Below, piece by piece: positions 17,792 through 26,722 of a stretch of DNA of 64,000 nt. Position 1 is the stretch's first letter. Each line of letters begins with the position of its first letter. Position numbers and translations under genes: made by a program. A model generated the notes under the pieces. The model made no database searches and had not been told where the DNA came from. It saw only the letters and a program-made list of their open reading frames with translations. Location: positions 310,001 through 374,000 of the forward strand of contig NZ_PKMZ01000001.1 of NCBI RefSeq assembly GCF_002893625.1, read 5' to 3'. This stretch comes from Mangrovicella endophytica. Lineage in GTDB: Bacteria; Pseudomonadota; Alphaproteobacteria; Rhizobiales; Rhizobiaceae.

Positions 17792-18673
17792 ATGTTCAAG
17801 GGCTCGATGACCGCGCTGGTCACCCCGTTCACGGAAGGCGGCGCCGTCGACGAGGCCGCGTTTCGCCGCTTCGTCGAGTGGCAGATCAGCGAAGGGACGC
17901 ACGGCCTCGTCCCGGTCGGTACGACCGGCGAGACCCCGACACTCACGCATGACGAACACAAGCGCGTGGTCGAACTCTGCATCGAGGTCGCCGGTGGCCG
18001 CGTTCCGGTGATTGCCGGTGCCGGCTCCAACAACACCGCTGAGGCAATCGATCTTGCGCGCTTCGCGGAGAAGGCCGGCGCCGACGGCGTCCTGGTGGTC
18101 ACGCCCTATTACAACAAGCCGAGCCAGCGCGGCCTCTATGCTCACTATGCCGCGATCGCCAAGGCCGTCTCGCTGCCGATCATCATCTATAACATCCCGC
18201 CGCGCTCGATCATCGACATGCTGCCGGAGACGATGGGGCGGCTTGCCGCCGACTTCTCCAACATTGTCGGCGTGAAGGATGCGACGGCCAAGCTCGACCG
18301 GGTCTCGGAACAGCGCATCACCTGCGGCAAGGACTTCATCCAGCTGTCTGGCGAGGATGCCACGGCACTTGGTTTCGCCGCCCAGGGCGGCCATGGCTGC
18401 ATTTCCGTGACATCCAACGTCGCGCCGCGGCTGTGCTCTGAGTTTCAGACGGCGCTGATGGCCGGCGACTACAAGGCAGCGCTCGACATTCAGGACCGGC
18501 TGATGCCGCTGCACAAGGCGCTCTTCGCCGAGCCCAACCCGTCTGGCCCGAAATATGCGCTCTCGCGCCTCGGCCAGATCGGCAACAATCTGCGCTCGCC
18601 CATGGTGCCGGTGGAGGCTGCGACGGGAGCGCTGATCGACGATGCGCTGCGTCACGCCGGGCTGCTCAATTGA
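17792..18673 (+). CDS. dapA: 4-hydroxy-tetrahydrodipicolinate synthase
   Basis: A 293-aa TIM-barrel enzyme condensing pyruvate with aspartate semialdehyde, the first committed step to diaminopimelate and lysine. Seen: GTTGETPTL (substrate-binding TT pair), the catalytic Tyr in IIYNIPPRS, the Schiff-base Lys in VGVKDAT and the [10 protein letters not shown] strand. Length and start match the family, and AGGGAG precedes the ATG. The gene order dapA-smpB, kept in many Alphaproteobacteria, is also present here. Confidence 0.96.
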   Translation: MFKGSMTALVTPFTEGGAVDEAAFRRFVEWQISEGTHGLVPVGTTGETPTLTHDEHKRVVELCIEVAGGRVPVIAGAGSNNTAEAIDLARFAEKAGADGVLVVTPYYNKPSQRGLYAHYAAIAKAVSLPIIIYNIPPRSIIDMLPETMGRLAADFSNIVGVKDATAKLDRVSEQRITCGKDFIQLSGEDATALGFAAQGGHGCISVTSNVAPRLCSEFQTALMAGDYKAALDIQDRLMPLHKALFAEPNPSGPKYALSRLGQIGNNLRSPMVPVEAATGALIDDALRHAGLLN

Positions 18674-18716
18674 CCTTGCCGTCGCTGATACGCATCTGAC
18701 GGGATCACGACGACGA

Positions 18717-18739
18717 CGGACGCCCGCACCGGGCGTCCG
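18717..18739 (+). other. Strong hairpin between dapA and smpB
   Basis: A perfect 10-bp GC-rich stem (18717-18726 with 18730-18739) with a 3-base loop and no following T-run. It sits 17 bases before the smpB ATG, so it is not a classical terminator; it may protect an mRNA end or modulate smpB translation. Confidence 0.55.
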
Positions 18740-18756
18740 CAACAGGTGCACGCGCC

Positions 18757-19230
18757 ATGGCCAAGAAGAAACAGCCCACCTCCAACATCGCGGCGGAAAA
18801 CCGCAAGGCGCGCTTTCACTACGAGATCATCGACACGCTGGAGGCGGGGCTTGCTTTGACCGGCACCGAGATCAAGTCGCTACGCCAAGGCAAGGCGTCG
18901 ATCGCCGAGTCCTATGCGACGGAAGAGGGGGGCGAGCTCTGGCTGATCAATTCCAACTTGCCGGAATACTTACAGGCCAACCGCTTCAATCATGAGCCGA
19001 AGCGTCGCCGCAAGCTGCTGGTCCACAAGACGCAGCTGAACAAGCTGGCCGGCGCCGTACAGCGCGACGGCATGACGCTGGTGCCGCTGAAGATCTACTT
19101 CAACGATCGCGGCCGGGCAAAGCTGGAGCTGGCGCTCGCCCGCGGCAAGAACGCCCCGGACAAGCGCGAGGCGCAGAAGGAGCGCGACTGGAACCGCCAG
19201 AAGCAGCGCCTGCTGAAGGACCGCGGCTGA
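18757..19230 (+). CDS. smpB: SsrA-binding protein SmpB
   Basis: A 157-aa RNA-binding OB-fold protein that delivers tmRNA to stalled ribosomes for trans-translation. Family landmarks: [10 protein letters not shown], the tmRNA-contacting [18 protein letters not shown], and the basic C-terminal tail ([19 protein letters not shown]) that mimics a codon-anticodon in the decoding centre. Length is standard. I looked for the partner tmRNA gene in the 332 bases downstream and did not find a tag frame. Confidence 0.96.
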   Translation: MAKKKQPTSNIAAENRKARFHYEIIDTLEAGLALTGTEIKSLRQGKASIAESYATEEGGELWLINSNLPEYLQANRFNHEPKRRRKLLVHKTQLNKLAGAVQRDGMTLVPLKIYFNDRGRAKLELALARGKNAPDKREAQKERDWNRQKQRLLKDRG

Positions 19231-19244
19231 GGCTGGCAAGCTCC

Positions 19245-19338
19245 AAAGGCTGGACAGAGGGGCCGCCAATCCTGCCTGCAGAGCCGCTGGCTGACGCCGC
19301 GCTCGGAGACCACGCGGCGCGAACCTCTGGACAGCTTT
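19245..19338 (+). ncRNA. Candidate structured RNA or palindromic element after smpB
   Basis: The ends pair over 13 bp: 19245-19248 with 19335-19338, 19250-19252 with 19332-19334 and 19255-19260 with 19324-19329. One bulged G and a symmetric GA/GA internal loop (tandem sheared G-A pairs if RNA) interrupt it. Inside, 19295-19301 pairs with 19313-19319 over 7 bp. It starts 14 bases after the smpB stop. It could be a 3'-UTR structure, a small RNA or a dispersed palindromic repeat; there is no T-run for a simple terminator. Confidence 0.4.
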
Positions 19339-19445
19339 GACCGCTGACGGCCAGCATTCCTTCTGCAGCACCGACGGGATCGAAGCTGCCGAGATCGACG
19401 AGCGGTGTTGCCGCCGCAATACACATGTCACTTTTCTGCATGTTC

Positions 19446-19465
19446 AGTCGACCGTTCGGTCGACT
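19446..19465. promoter_or_regulatory. TetR-type operator-like palindrome upstream of omp
   Basis: Perfect 8-base arms AGTCGACC and GGTCGACT around GTTC; the core GACCGTTCGGTC has the shape of many TetR-family operators. It lies about 100 bases before the Omp25/31-like start. No TetR gene is encoded in this window. Confidence 0.4.
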
Positions 19466-19562
19466 ACGCTTTTCTTTGCTTGAGATCAAGATCAGGATGC
19501 CGTGGTTTCGAGTCACGTGCAGGATATCCAATCAGATCACTTAACGGCATGGGGAAAAAGGT

Positions 19563-20336
19563 ATGTGCAGATTTGCATCGTTTACAGCAGCGTTGGCAGG
19601 CAGTGTCCTTTGTTCCATCGGGGCGATGGCAGCGGATATGCCAGAGGAAACCGTCGATGCTATGCCATTGGCTCCGGTAACGTCGACATGGGCTGGAGGA
19701 TATGTTGGCCTGTTTGCCGGCTATGGCTGGAGCGAAGTGGATGTGTCAGAGCCATATTCGGATGATGCTGGCTTCTTCTTCAACGATCCCTACACTGACG
19801 ACTTTTCACTAGATGCAGATGGGTTCTTTGGCGGCGTCACGGCCGGCTACAACTGGCAGGCCGGCAACATCGTCTTCGGCGTCGAGGGCGAGATCGGCTA
19901 TCTCGACCTCGATGAGTCCGATGTCGATCCCAACTCGACGGAGATCTACGGCGGGGACACGGTCGCCAGCTTCGACAGCGATCTCTATGGCGCGGTGACG
20001 GCGCGCCTCGGCTTTGGAACCGACCGGATCCTCATCTATGGCAAGGGCGGCGTAGCGTTCCTCAACGCCGAGGGATCCATCGTCGACGATTGCGACACCG
20101 GAGCGTGCGGTCTCGGGCTGATTGATATGCACGAGGATGAGACACTGACCGGCTGGACCATCGGTGGCGGCCTCGAGGTCCTAGTCTCGGATGCCTGGAG
20201 CATCAAGGGCGAGTACATGTACATGGACTTCGGCAACCTCGATCTCGATGGCACCGACAGCTTCGGCAATACCTACGACTCGTCCATGGATGTCGATGTT
20301 CATACGGTGAAGCTGGGTCTGAACTACCGGTTCTGA
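19563..20336 (+). CDS. Omp25/Omp31-like outer-membrane beta-barrel protein
   Basis: A 257-aa eight-stranded-barrel protein of the Rhizobiales Omp25/Omp31 group. A 23-residue signal peptide (ending AMA-AD) is followed by the hallmark WAGGYVGLFAGYGW, GFFGGVTAGYNWQ...VFGVEGEIGYLD, then GTDRILIYGKGGVAF, GWTIGGGLE and the C-terminal strand VHTVKLGLNYRF ending in Phe. Mature loops are strongly acidic. ATG at 19563 follows GGGGAAAAAGG. Likely a structural or envelope-stability protein, possibly controlled by the palindrome upstream. Confidence 0.9.
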   Translation: MCRFASFTAALAGSVLCSIGAMAADMPEETVDAMPLAPVTSTWAGGYVGLFAGYGWSEVDVSEPYSDDAGFFFNDPYTDDFSLDADGFFGGVTAGYNWQAGNIVFGVEGEIGYLDLDESDVDPNSTEIYGGDTVASFDSDLYGAVTARLGFGTDRILIYGKGGVAFLNAEGSIVDDCDTGACGLGLIDMHEDETLTGWTIGGGLEVLVSDAWSIKGEYMYMDFGNLDLDGTDSFGNTYDSSMDVDVHTVKLGLNYRF

Positions 20337-20368
20337 TCCTACAGCGCACTGCGGAAGATGTGAGGTTA

Positions 20369-20397
20369 GCGGGCTCGGACGCGTTCCGGTCCCGCTT
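20369..20397 (+). terminator. Weak hairpin after the Omp25/31-like gene
   Basis: Two short GC stems (AGCGGG with CCCGCT, and an inner 4 bp) separated by mismatches, followed by only three T. It lies between convergent genes and may end transcription in either direction. Confidence 0.3.
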
Positions 20398-20412
20398 TGA
20401 GGCCGTAGAGAA

Positions 20413-21096
20413 TCATGGGGAAGGGCTTTCGGATAGATATCCGGCAACGCTCGAGAAGACGTCGACGAACATCGCTTCCGTCAGGCGTCCGGTGTTCGTG
20501 TTGTAGCGCGAGCAGTGATAGCTCGAGAACACGCGGAGATCGCCGACGTCGCTGGCGCCGCCATGGCTGAACGGCGCCGCGGACAGCCTGCCGCCCAACG
20601 CACGCACCGTGGTCTCATGCGCGATGCGGCCGAGCGTCACGATCGCAGCCAGTTTCGGGAACTGCGCGATCGTCGGCGTGAGGAACTGGCGGCAGGTGTT
20701 GATCTCCGCGCCGGTCGGCTTGTTCTCCGGCGGCACGCAGCGAACGCCGTTGGTGACGGCCGTCTCGATCAGTTCCAGCCCGTCATCGGGGCGCGCCGCG
20801 AACCGGCCATTGGCAAAGCCGAAGCGGGTGAGCGTGGAATAAAGGAGGTCTCCGGCAAAGTCGCCGGTGAAGGGACGCCCCGTCCGGTTGGCGCCGCGCA
20901 CGCCGGGGGCGAGGCCGACGACGAGCAGACGCACGGCGTCCGCGCCCTCGGGCGGCAGGAAGCTCGGAACCGGCGCGTTGTGCCAGTCGGGCTCCCGCAG
21001 CCGCCATTCCTCACGGAAGGCAACGAGGCGCGGGCACAGCGGACAGTCACCGGAGGGCTCCGCCGCATGGACGGCGGTTACAAGATCGGGCTGCAT
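20413..21096 (-). CDS. Family 5 uracil-DNA glycosylase (UDGb), Fe-S type
   Basis: A 227-aa DNA repair glycosylase. Four cysteines fit the 4Fe-4S ligands (C18 and C21 in CPLC, C120 and C135). Motif 1 is GLAPGVRGANRTGRPFTGDFAG, which has Ala-Pro-Gly in place of the catalytic polar residue of families 1 and 4, as in UDGb; the C-terminal motif is SSYHCSRYNTNTGRLT. UDGb enzymes remove uracil and other deaminated bases, including hypoxanthine. It is followed on the same strand only after the NYN gene, which lies 20 bases upstream. Confidence 0.9.
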   Translation of the reverse strand: MQPDLVTAVHAAEPSGDCPLCPRLVAFREEWRLREPDWHNAPVPSFLPPEGADAVRLLVVGLAPGVRGANRTGRPFTGDFAGDLLYSTLTRFGFANGRFAARPDDGLELIETAVTNGVRCVPPENKPTGAEINTCRQFLTPTIAQFPKLAAIVTLGRIAHETTVRALGGRLSAAPFSHGGASDVGDLRVFSSYHCSRYNTNTGRLTEAMFVDVFSSVAGYLSESPSP

Positions 21097-21116
21097 CGTC
21101 GTGGCGGTCGGGACGA

Positions 21117-21710
21117 TCAGTCCTCGTCCTCGTCAGCCGTCTCCTCCACCTCGACGCGTCGCTGCAGGCGTGCCTCGCGCTCGGCGGGATTGCGGCCGAT
21201 CTCGGCGCGCAGGCTGGCGAGATCGATGAAGTTGTCGGCCTGTCGCCGCAGGTCGTCGGAGATCATCGGCGGCTGGGTCTGCAGCGTCGACACGACCGAG
21301 ACCTTGCGGCCCTTGCGCTGCAGCGCCTCCACCAGCGAGCGGAAATCGCCGTCGCCGGAAAACAGCACGAAATGGTCGACCGTGTCGGACAGCTCCATGG
21401 CATCGATGGCGAGTTCGATGTCCATGTTGCCCTTCACCTTGCGACGGCCGGTCTGGTCGGTGAACTCCTTGGCCGGCTTGGTGACGACCCGGTAGCCGTT
21501 GTAGTCGAGCCAATCGATCAGCGGCCGGATGGAGGAATATTCCTGATCCTCGATTAGCGCCGTGTAGTAGTGGGCGCGCAAGAGATAGCCGCGCTTCTGG
21601 AAGGCCAGGAGCATCTTCTTGTAGTCGATGTCGAAGCCAAGGCCCCGCGACGTGGCGTAGAGATTGGCTCCATCGATGAAGAGGGCGATCTTTTCGCGCG
21701 AATCGAACAT
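21117..21710 (-). CDS. NYN-domain (LabA/DUF88) putative RNase
   Basis: A 197-aa protein with a PIN-like NYN domain across residues 5-165. The acidic metal-binding residues are visible in IALFIDGANLYA, NMDIELAIDAM and VLFSGDGDFRSLV; KGRKVSVVS precedes the last strand. The C-terminal 30 residues are charged and end in an acidic EETADEDED tail. NYN proteins are predicted or shown RNases in RNA turnover. ATG at 21710 opens directly into the domain and GAAAG lies upstream. The arrangement UDG-NYN-rpoZ-rsh is recurrent in Rhizobiales. Confidence 0.88.
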   Translation of the reverse strand: MFDSREKIALFIDGANLYATSRGLGFDIDYKKMLLAFQKRGYLLRAHYYTALIEDQEYSSIRPLIDWLDYNGYRVVTKPAKEFTDQTGRRKVKGNMDIELAIDAMELSDTVDHFVLFSGDGDFRSLVEALQRKGRKVSVVSTLQTQPPMISDDLRRQADNFIDLASLRAEIGRNPAEREARLQRRVEVEETADEDED

Positions 21711-22042
21711 CAAAGTCTTTCGTGTCAGGCAAAGTGGATAAGGACGGAGCGCTGAAGCCCCGGAACGATCGTGGCCCTGTGCATGATGCGCTGCACCGCT
21801 TAATGGCGGTGGCCTGAATTTAGTCTGTGAGCTGCGCCTTGCCAACTGCCGATGCGCTGCGATGACGCGGGCGAGCATCGGCCGGTCCGCCTTTGCCGGC
21901 GGGACGTAAGAGGCCTCGCTGTCTGATCGTGCGAATGCGTCGAAAAGGCTTGACAGAACCCAAGCCCGCCCTTGTGCTGCCGTCGCGGAACCGCTAAGGG
22001 AGCGGCTTATCTCTTCGAATTCATGTGTTTGGGAGACAGGCC
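21711..22042. promoter_or_regulatory. Divergent NYN/rpoZ promoter region
   Basis: A 332-base gene-free region. A good -35 element (CTTGACA, 21949-21955) faces rpoZ; 17 bases further the -10 is poor (TGTGCT at 21973-21978). A small hairpin (CCGCT/AGCGG, 21991-22005) follows, then GGGAGACAGG as the rpoZ ribosome site. Confidence 0.4.
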
Positions 22043-22450
22043 ATGGCCCGCGTCACCGTGGAAGATTGCGTCGATAAGGTCGAGAACCGCTTCGAGCTGG
22101 TTCTGCTCGCCAGCCATCGCGCCCGCCAGATCTCGCAGGGACAGCCCATCACCGTTGATCGCGACAACGACAAGAATCCGGTCGTCGCCCTGCGCGAGAT
22201 CGCCGATGAGACGCTGTCGCCGGGCGATCTGAAGGAAGATCTGATCCACTCGCTGCAGAAGCATGTCGAAGTTGACGAGCCGGAGCCGCAGGCACCCTCC
22301 GTTCCCGCGGTGGCTGCAGGCGAGGCGGGGGCGATCGCGTCCGATGCGGACGAGGCCGACGACAACATCGCCTTCGACCGTATGTCGGAAGACGATCTCC
22401 TCGCCGGCATCGAAGGACTTATCCCACCGGAAAAGAACGACGATTTTTGA
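22043..22450 (+). CDS. rpoZ: RNA polymerase omega subunit
   Basis: A 135-aa omega subunit that clamps the beta' C-terminus and takes part in ppGpp binding. [30 protein letters not shown], then [11 protein letters not shown], define the conserved first 70 residues; the acidic tail after residue 85 is the alphaproteobacterial extension. ATG at 22043 is preceded by GGGAGACAGG; a GTG 18 bases earlier is less likely. It is followed by a terminator and then rsh, the usual association of omega with the stringent-response enzyme. Confidence 0.95.
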   Translation: MARVTVEDCVDKVENRFELVLLASHRARQISQGQPITVDRDNDKNPVVALREIADETLSPGDLKEDLIHSLQKHVEVDEPEPQAPSVPAVAAGEAGAIASDADEADDNIAFDRMSEDDLLAGIEGLIPPEKNDDF

Positions 22451-22502
22451 TTGTATGGCCCGTCTGCCCTATCGGCGGACGGCGCGGACGACCTATATCG
22501 GG

Positions 22503-22535
22503 AGGGTGCTTCGCGTCAGCGAGGCACCCTTTTTC
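22503..22535 (+). terminator. Terminator between rpoZ and rsh
   Basis: A 12-bp stem with one mismatch (22503-22514 with 22519-22530), loop GTCA and five T. It lies 52 bases after rpoZ and ends 24 bases before rsh, so rsh expression must depend on read-through or an embedded promoter. Confidence 0.8.
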
Positions 22536-22558
22536 ATTGCGGGTGATCGTATCGATCC

Positions 22559-24781
22559 ATGATGCGGCAGTATGAACTCGTCGAGCGGGTAGCGGCCTAC
22601 AAGCCCGATCTCGACGAAGGCCTCCTGAATCGCGCCTATGTCTACGCCATGCAGAAGCATGGCTCGCAGATGCGCGCCTCCGGCGATCCGTACTTCTCGC
22701 ACCCGCTCGAGGTCGCGGCGATCCTCACCGAAATGCATCTCGACGAGGCGACGATTGCCGTCGCGCTGCTGCACGACACGATCGAGGACACCGACGCGAC
22801 GCGCAAGGAGATCGACCAGATCTTCGGCAGCAAGATCGGCCAGCTCGTCGAAGGCCTGACCAAGCTGAAGCGGCTCGACCTCGTCTCGAAGAAGGCCGAG
22901 CAGGCGGAGAACCTGCGCAAGCTCCTCTTGGCGGTCGCCGACGACATCCGCGTTCTCCTCGTCAAGCTCGCCGACCGGCTGCACAACATGCGCACGCTCG
23001 GCCACATGCGCGAGGACAAGCGCGCCCGGATCGCGCACGAGACGATGGACATCTATGCGCCGCTCGCCGGGCGCATGGGCATGCAGGGCATGCGTGAGGA
23101 GCTGGAGAACCTCGCCTTCCGCCACATCAACCGCGAAGCCTACGACACCATCACCGAGCGTCTCGCCGAGCTGCGCGAGCGCCATGCCGAGACGATCGAG
23201 ACGATCGAGCGCGATCTCACCGAACGTCTCCACGCCAACGGCATCGAAGCCAAGGTCACCGGCCGGCAGAAGAAACCCTATTCGGTCTTCTCCAAGATGC
23301 AGCGCAAGGCGCTGTCGCTGGAGCAGCTTTCCGACATTTTCGGCTTCCGCGTCATCGTCGGCGACGAGGATGCCTGCTACCGGACCCTCGGCATCATCCA
23401 CCGCACCTGGCCGACGGTGCCAGGGCGCTTCAAGGACTACATCTCGACCCCGAAGCAGAACGATTACCGCTCGATCCACACCACCATCGTCGGCCCGTCG
23501 CGCCAGCGTGTCGAGCTGCAGATCCGCACGCAGCAGATGCATGAGATCGCCGACTACGGCATCGCCGCGCACGCCGTCTACAAGGATGGCGGGTTCGATC
23601 AGAACAAGCCCGTGGTCCTCTCCAAGGACTCCAACGCCTATGGGTGGCTGCGGCGCACGATCGAACTGCTCGCCGAAGCCGATAACCCGCAGGAGTTCCT
23701 GGAGCACACCAAGCTCGAGCTCTTCCAAGATCAGGTCTTCTGCTTCACGCCGAAGGGACGCCTGATCGCGTTGCCGCGCGGCGCGACGCCGATCGACTTC
23801 GCCTATGCCGTCCACACCGACATCGGCGATACCTGCGTCGGCTGCAAGGTGAACGGCCGGACCATGCCGCTCGTCACCGAACTGCGCAACGGCGACGAGG
23901 TGGAGATCATCCGCGCCAAGGGCGCGACGCCGCCGCAGGCCTGGGAGAGCGTCGCCATCACCGGCAAGGCCCGTTCGGCGATCCGACGCGCCGCGCGTAT
24001 TTCCATCCGCCGGCAATATTCCGGTCTCGGCCAGCAGATTCTGGAGCGCACCTTCGCGCGGTCCGGCAAGAGCTTCTCGCGCGACGCGCTGAAGCCTCTG
24101 ATCGGCAAGGTCGGCCACCGCGACATCGAGGACGCTCTGGCGGCGGTCGGGCGCGGCGAACTCTCCTCGCAGGACGTGCTGCGCGCCGTTCATCCGGACT
24201 ATCAGGATTCTCGGGCGAAACGGGTGCCTGGCCCTGGCGGCGAGAAGGGCTGGTTCAACATCGACACGGCCGCCGGCATGATCTTCCGCGTGCCCGGGCT
24301 GGCCACCAACGGCTCGGGCGAGCCGGGCACCGACGCGATCCCGATCCGCGGCGTCGGTGACGATCTGCCGGTGAGGTTCGGGCCGGACGGCGCCGTGCCG
24401 GGCGATCGCATCGTCGGCATCCTGGAGCCGGGGAAGGGTATCACCATCTATCCCATCCAGTCGCCCGCGCTGATCGCCTTCGACGACGAGCCGGAGAACT
24501 GGGTCGACGTGCGCTGGGATATCGATGCCGGGATGAACACGCGCTTCCCCGCCCGCATCGCGCTTGCCGTGATCAACGAACCGGGAACCCTGGCGGAGGT
24601 CGCCGAGACCATCGCGGCCAACGACGTCAACATCCACAACCTGTCGATGACGGCGATGGCGGAAGACTTCACCCGCATGATCGTCGACCTCGAAGTGTGG
24701 GATCTCCAGCATCTCAACCGCACGCTCAGCCAGCTGCGCGCCAAGCCCTGCGTATCGGAAGTTTCGCGCATGAACGGCTGA
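22559..24781 (+). CDS. rsh: Bifunctional (p)ppGpp synthetase/hydrolase, RelA/SpoT homologue
   Basis: A 740-aa stringent-response enzyme. The HD hydrolase domain is intact (HDTIEDT, His72-Asp73). The synthetase domain follows (EQLSDIFGFRVIVGDEDACY, NDYRSIHTTIVGP, RVELQIRTQQMHEIADYG), then a TGS domain (CFTPKGRLIALPRGATPIDFAYAVH) and a C-terminal ACT domain (about 655-735, IALAVINEPGTLAEVAETIA). Both activities are therefore expected, as for the single Rsh of Rhizobiales. Two adjacent ATG codons (22559 and 22562) are possible starts. It sits downstream of rpoZ. Confidence 0.96.
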   Translation: MMRQYELVERVAAYKPDLDEGLLNRAYVYAMQKHGSQMRASGDPYFSHPLEVAAILTEMHLDEATIAVALLHDTIEDTDATRKEIDQIFGSKIGQLVEGLTKLKRLDLVSKKAEQAENLRKLLLAVADDIRVLLVKLADRLHNMRTLGHMREDKRARIAHETMDIYAPLAGRMGMQGMREELENLAFRHINREAYDTITERLAELRERHAETIETIERDLTERLHANGIEAKVTGRQKKPYSVFSKMQRKALSLEQLSDIFGFRVIVGDEDACYRTLGIIHRTWPTVPGRFKDYISTPKQNDYRSIHTTIVGPSRQRVELQIRTQQMHEIADYGIAAHAVYKDGGFDQNKPVVLSKDSNAYGWLRRTIELLAEADNPQEFLEHTKLELFQDQVFCFTPKGRLIALPRGATPIDFAYAVHTDIGDTCVGCKVNGRTMPLVTELRNGDEVEIIRAKGATPPQAWESVAITGKARSAIRRAARISIRRQYSGLGQQILERTFARSGKSFSRDALKPLIGKVGHRDIEDALAAVGRGELSSQDVLRAVHPDYQDSRAKRVPGPGGEKGWFNIDTAAGMIFRVPGLATNGSGEPGTDAIPIRGVGDDLPVRFGPDGAVPGDRIVGILEPGKGITIYPIQSPALIAFDDEPENWVDVRWDIDAGMNTRFPARIALAVINEPGTLAEVAETIAANDVNIHNLSMTAMAEDFTRMIVDLEVWDLQHLNRTLSQLRAKPCVSEVSRMNG

Positions 24782-24812
24782 GGGGAGCGAGAGCGGCCGC
24801 TGTCGCCAAGCT

Positions 24813-24848
24813 GAGCCTTCCACCTCTTGAGGAAAGGTTCTAAGGCTC
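24813..24848 (+). other. Nested hairpin upstream of pyrE
   Basis: GAGCCTT (24813-24819) pairs with AAGGCTC (24842-24848); a small CCTC/GAGG hairpin lies inside. It is 28 bases before the pyrE ATG and 32 after the rsh stop, with no T-run. Confidence 0.4.
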
Positions 24849-24876
24849 GCCCACCGCATCCGCAGCAGGGCTTTCC

Positions 24877-25455
24877 ATGACCAGCGACGACGTCCTCGCC
24901 ATCTTCCGCAAGGCCGGAGCCTATCTGGAAGGTCACTTCATCCTCACCTCGGGCCTGCGCAGCCCTGTCTTCCTGCAGAAGGCGCGCGTCTTCATGCATG
25001 CGGACCTGACGGAGGAGCTGTGCCGGGCGCTGGCGAAGCGGATCGAGGACGCGCTCGGCACGCGGCCGGATTATGTCGTCGGCCCGGCCGTCGGCGGCCT
25101 CATTCCGGCTTACGAGACCTCGCGCCACCTGAAGGTGCCGGCGATCTGGGTCGAGCGCGAAGCGGGCGTCTTCCGCCTCCGCCGCTTCGAGATCGAGCCC
25201 GGCGCCAAGATCGTCATCGTCGAGGATATCGTCACCACGGGCCTCTCCATCCGCGAGACGATCGAATGCATGCGCGGTCTCGGCGCCGAAGTGCTGGCGG
25301 CCGCCTGCATCATCGACCGTTCGGCCGGAAAAGCCGATGTCGGCGTGCCGCTGATCGCGCTTGCCGAATACGAGGTGCCGGCCTATCCCGCCGACGCTCT
25401 GCCGCCGGAGCTCGCCGCCATCCCGCCGGTCAAGCCGGGCAGCCGCTCACTCTGA
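24877..25455 (+). CDS. pyrE: Orotate phosphoribosyltransferase
   Basis: A 192-aa type I phosphoribosyltransferase forming OMP from orotate and PRPP in pyrimidine synthesis. Visible: [31 protein letters not shown], the WVERE flexible loop and the PRPP motif [14 protein letters not shown]. Length is normal. It is separated from pyrC (38655) by 13 kb. A nested hairpin precedes it and may be involved in its control. Confidence 0.95.
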   Translation: MTSDDVLAIFRKAGAYLEGHFILTSGLRSPVFLQKARVFMHADLTEELCRALAKRIEDALGTRPDYVVGPAVGGLIPAYETSRHLKVPAIWVEREAGVFRLRRFEIEPGAKIVIVEDIVTTGLSIRETIECMRGLGAEVLAAACIIDRSAGKADVGVPLIALAEYEVPAYPADALPPELAAIPPVKPGSRSL

Positions 25456-25613
25456 GGACAGCTGGTTGAAGCCGACCGCGGCGGCGGCGACAAGGATGGC
25501 TCGCCAACTAATCCATTGATCGCTCTAGGAGCGCGGGGGCCTGCGGCCCATATCTCGTGCTCCATTGCTTCGCGCCTTCGCGGCGGAGCCAAGCTCAGGG
25601 AGACGTGTCGCCG

Positions 25614-26213
25614 ATGTTGTTCAGGCGGCGGGAAAAGCAGGGCTTCGGCGCCCGGATGCGGACGTGGCTCTGGCCGCGCCGCTCCTTTGGCCGGTCCGCG
25701 CTGTATCTGAAGAAGCGGGTGCTGCGGCTGCATGCGACGCCGCATGCGATCGCGGCCGGCATGGCTGCGGGCATTTTTTCGTCCTTCACGCCCTTTGTCG
25801 GCTTCCACTTCGTCATCGCCTTCGCGATCGCCTTCTGCATCTCGGGCAACATGGCTGCCGCCGCGCTCGGGACGATGATCGGCAACCCCGCGACGTTTCC
25901 GCTGATCTGGGCCGCGACCTACGAGGTCGGGCATCTCATCCTGAATGCGCGCCCGGTCGCGGGCGAGACGTCGATCAACCTCGCGGCCGCACTGGCGTCG
26001 ATGGATTTCTGGGCGGTCTGGACGCCGCTCCTGAAACCGATGCTGGTCGGTGCCCTGCCGATCGGCGGCGCGGCGGCGCTCCTCGTCTACGGCCTCGTCT
26101 TCTGGGCTGCGCGGAGCTTCCAGCGCCATCGCTCGCAGCGACTGCTCGCTGACATGCAGCAGCGCCCCCGGACGATCAGAGGCGGATCCATCCCAGAGGA
26201 GCACCTGTCATGA
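25614..26213 (+). CDS. DUF2062 integral membrane protein
   Basis: A 199-aa membrane protein. After a basic N-terminus ([10 protein letters not shown]) come [27 protein letters not shown] and the invariant [10 protein letters not shown] motif of DUF2062, with about three or four membrane segments (48-75, 78-105 and 155-180). Function is unknown; the basic C-terminus is cytosolic by the positive-inside rule. Its last four bases overlap the acpS start (ATGA), so the two are translationally coupled, which suggests an envelope or lipid role but does not prove one. Confidence 0.88.
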   Translation: MLFRRREKQGFGARMRTWLWPRRSFGRSALYLKKRVLRLHATPHAIAAGMAAGIFSSFTPFVGFHFVIAFAIAFCISGNMAAAALGTMIGNPATFPLIWAATYEVGHLILNARPVAGETSINLAAALASMDFWAVWTPLLKPMLVGALPIGGAAALLVYGLVFWAARSFQRHRSQRLLADMQQRPRTIRGGSIPEEHLS

Positions 26214-26608
26214 TCATCGGGCTCGGCAGCGATCTCATCGACATCCGCCGCATCGCCAGGACGCTGGAGCGGCACGGCGACCGCTTCACGAACCGCGTCT
26301 TCACGGAAGTGGAGCAGGCAAAATCCGACCGCCGCGCCAATCGCGCCGCGTCCTATGCCAAGCGTTTCGCAGCCAAGGAGGCCTGCTCCAAGGCGCTCGG
26401 CACCGGTCTGTCCCAAGGCGTGTTCTGGCGCGACATGGGCGTCGTCAACCTGCCGAGCGGCGCGCCGACCATGCGTCTGACAGGCGGCGCGCTGCGTCGC
26501 CTGGAGCAGATCATGCCGGCAGGAATGCAGCCGCGCATCCATGTCACATTGACGGATGATGATCCCTTGGCGCAGGCCTTTGTTATCATCGAGGCGCTGC
26601 CGGCCTGA
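26210..26608 (+). CDS. acpS: Holo-[acyl-carrier-protein] synthase
   Basis: A 132-aa trimeric phosphopantetheinyl transferase that activates acyl carrier protein. The Mg2+-binding motifs are present: [14 protein letters not shown] with its Asp, and [13 protein letters not shown] with the catalytic Glu-Lys pair. [18 protein letters not shown] forms the C-terminal strand. The ATG overlaps the end of the DUF2062 gene. It starts the conserved acpS-lepB-rnc-era-recO run. Confidence 0.95.
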   Translation: MIIGLGSDLIDIRRIARTLERHGDRFTNRVFTEVEQAKSDRRANRAASYAKRFAAKEACSKALGTGLSQGVFWRDMGVVNLPSGAPTMRLTGGALRRLEQIMPAGMQPRIHVTLTDDDPLAQAFVIIEALPA

Positions 26609-26722
26609 GTTCGGCAGGCGCCACTCTGGCCGCTCGCATTGATCGAGCCCCTCCGAACCGTTAACAAGGCGCCAGCGTCTGCGGCGATCAACGCGCCGAA
26701 CGCCATTTTACGAGGACATGGC

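Larger units (their letters stand above)
19231..19562 (+). other. smpB-omp intergenic region with structured element and operator-like repeat
   Basis: No credible protein frame. Two structured parts: a nested inverted repeat at 19245-19338 directly after smpB, and the palindrome at 19446-19465. From about 19420 to 19560 the sequence becomes AT-richer, consistent with the promoter of the Omp25/31-like gene. Confidence 0.5.

Noticed and set aside
19231-19562. tmRNA (ssrA) next to smpB
   Set aside because: No tag-encoding frame, no acceptor-like ends and no CCA-proximal T-arm could be found on either strand.
22493-24859. A 788-codon open frame on the minus strand opposite rsh
   Set aside because: Antisense shadow of Rsh, which has all catalytic motifs in the plus frame.
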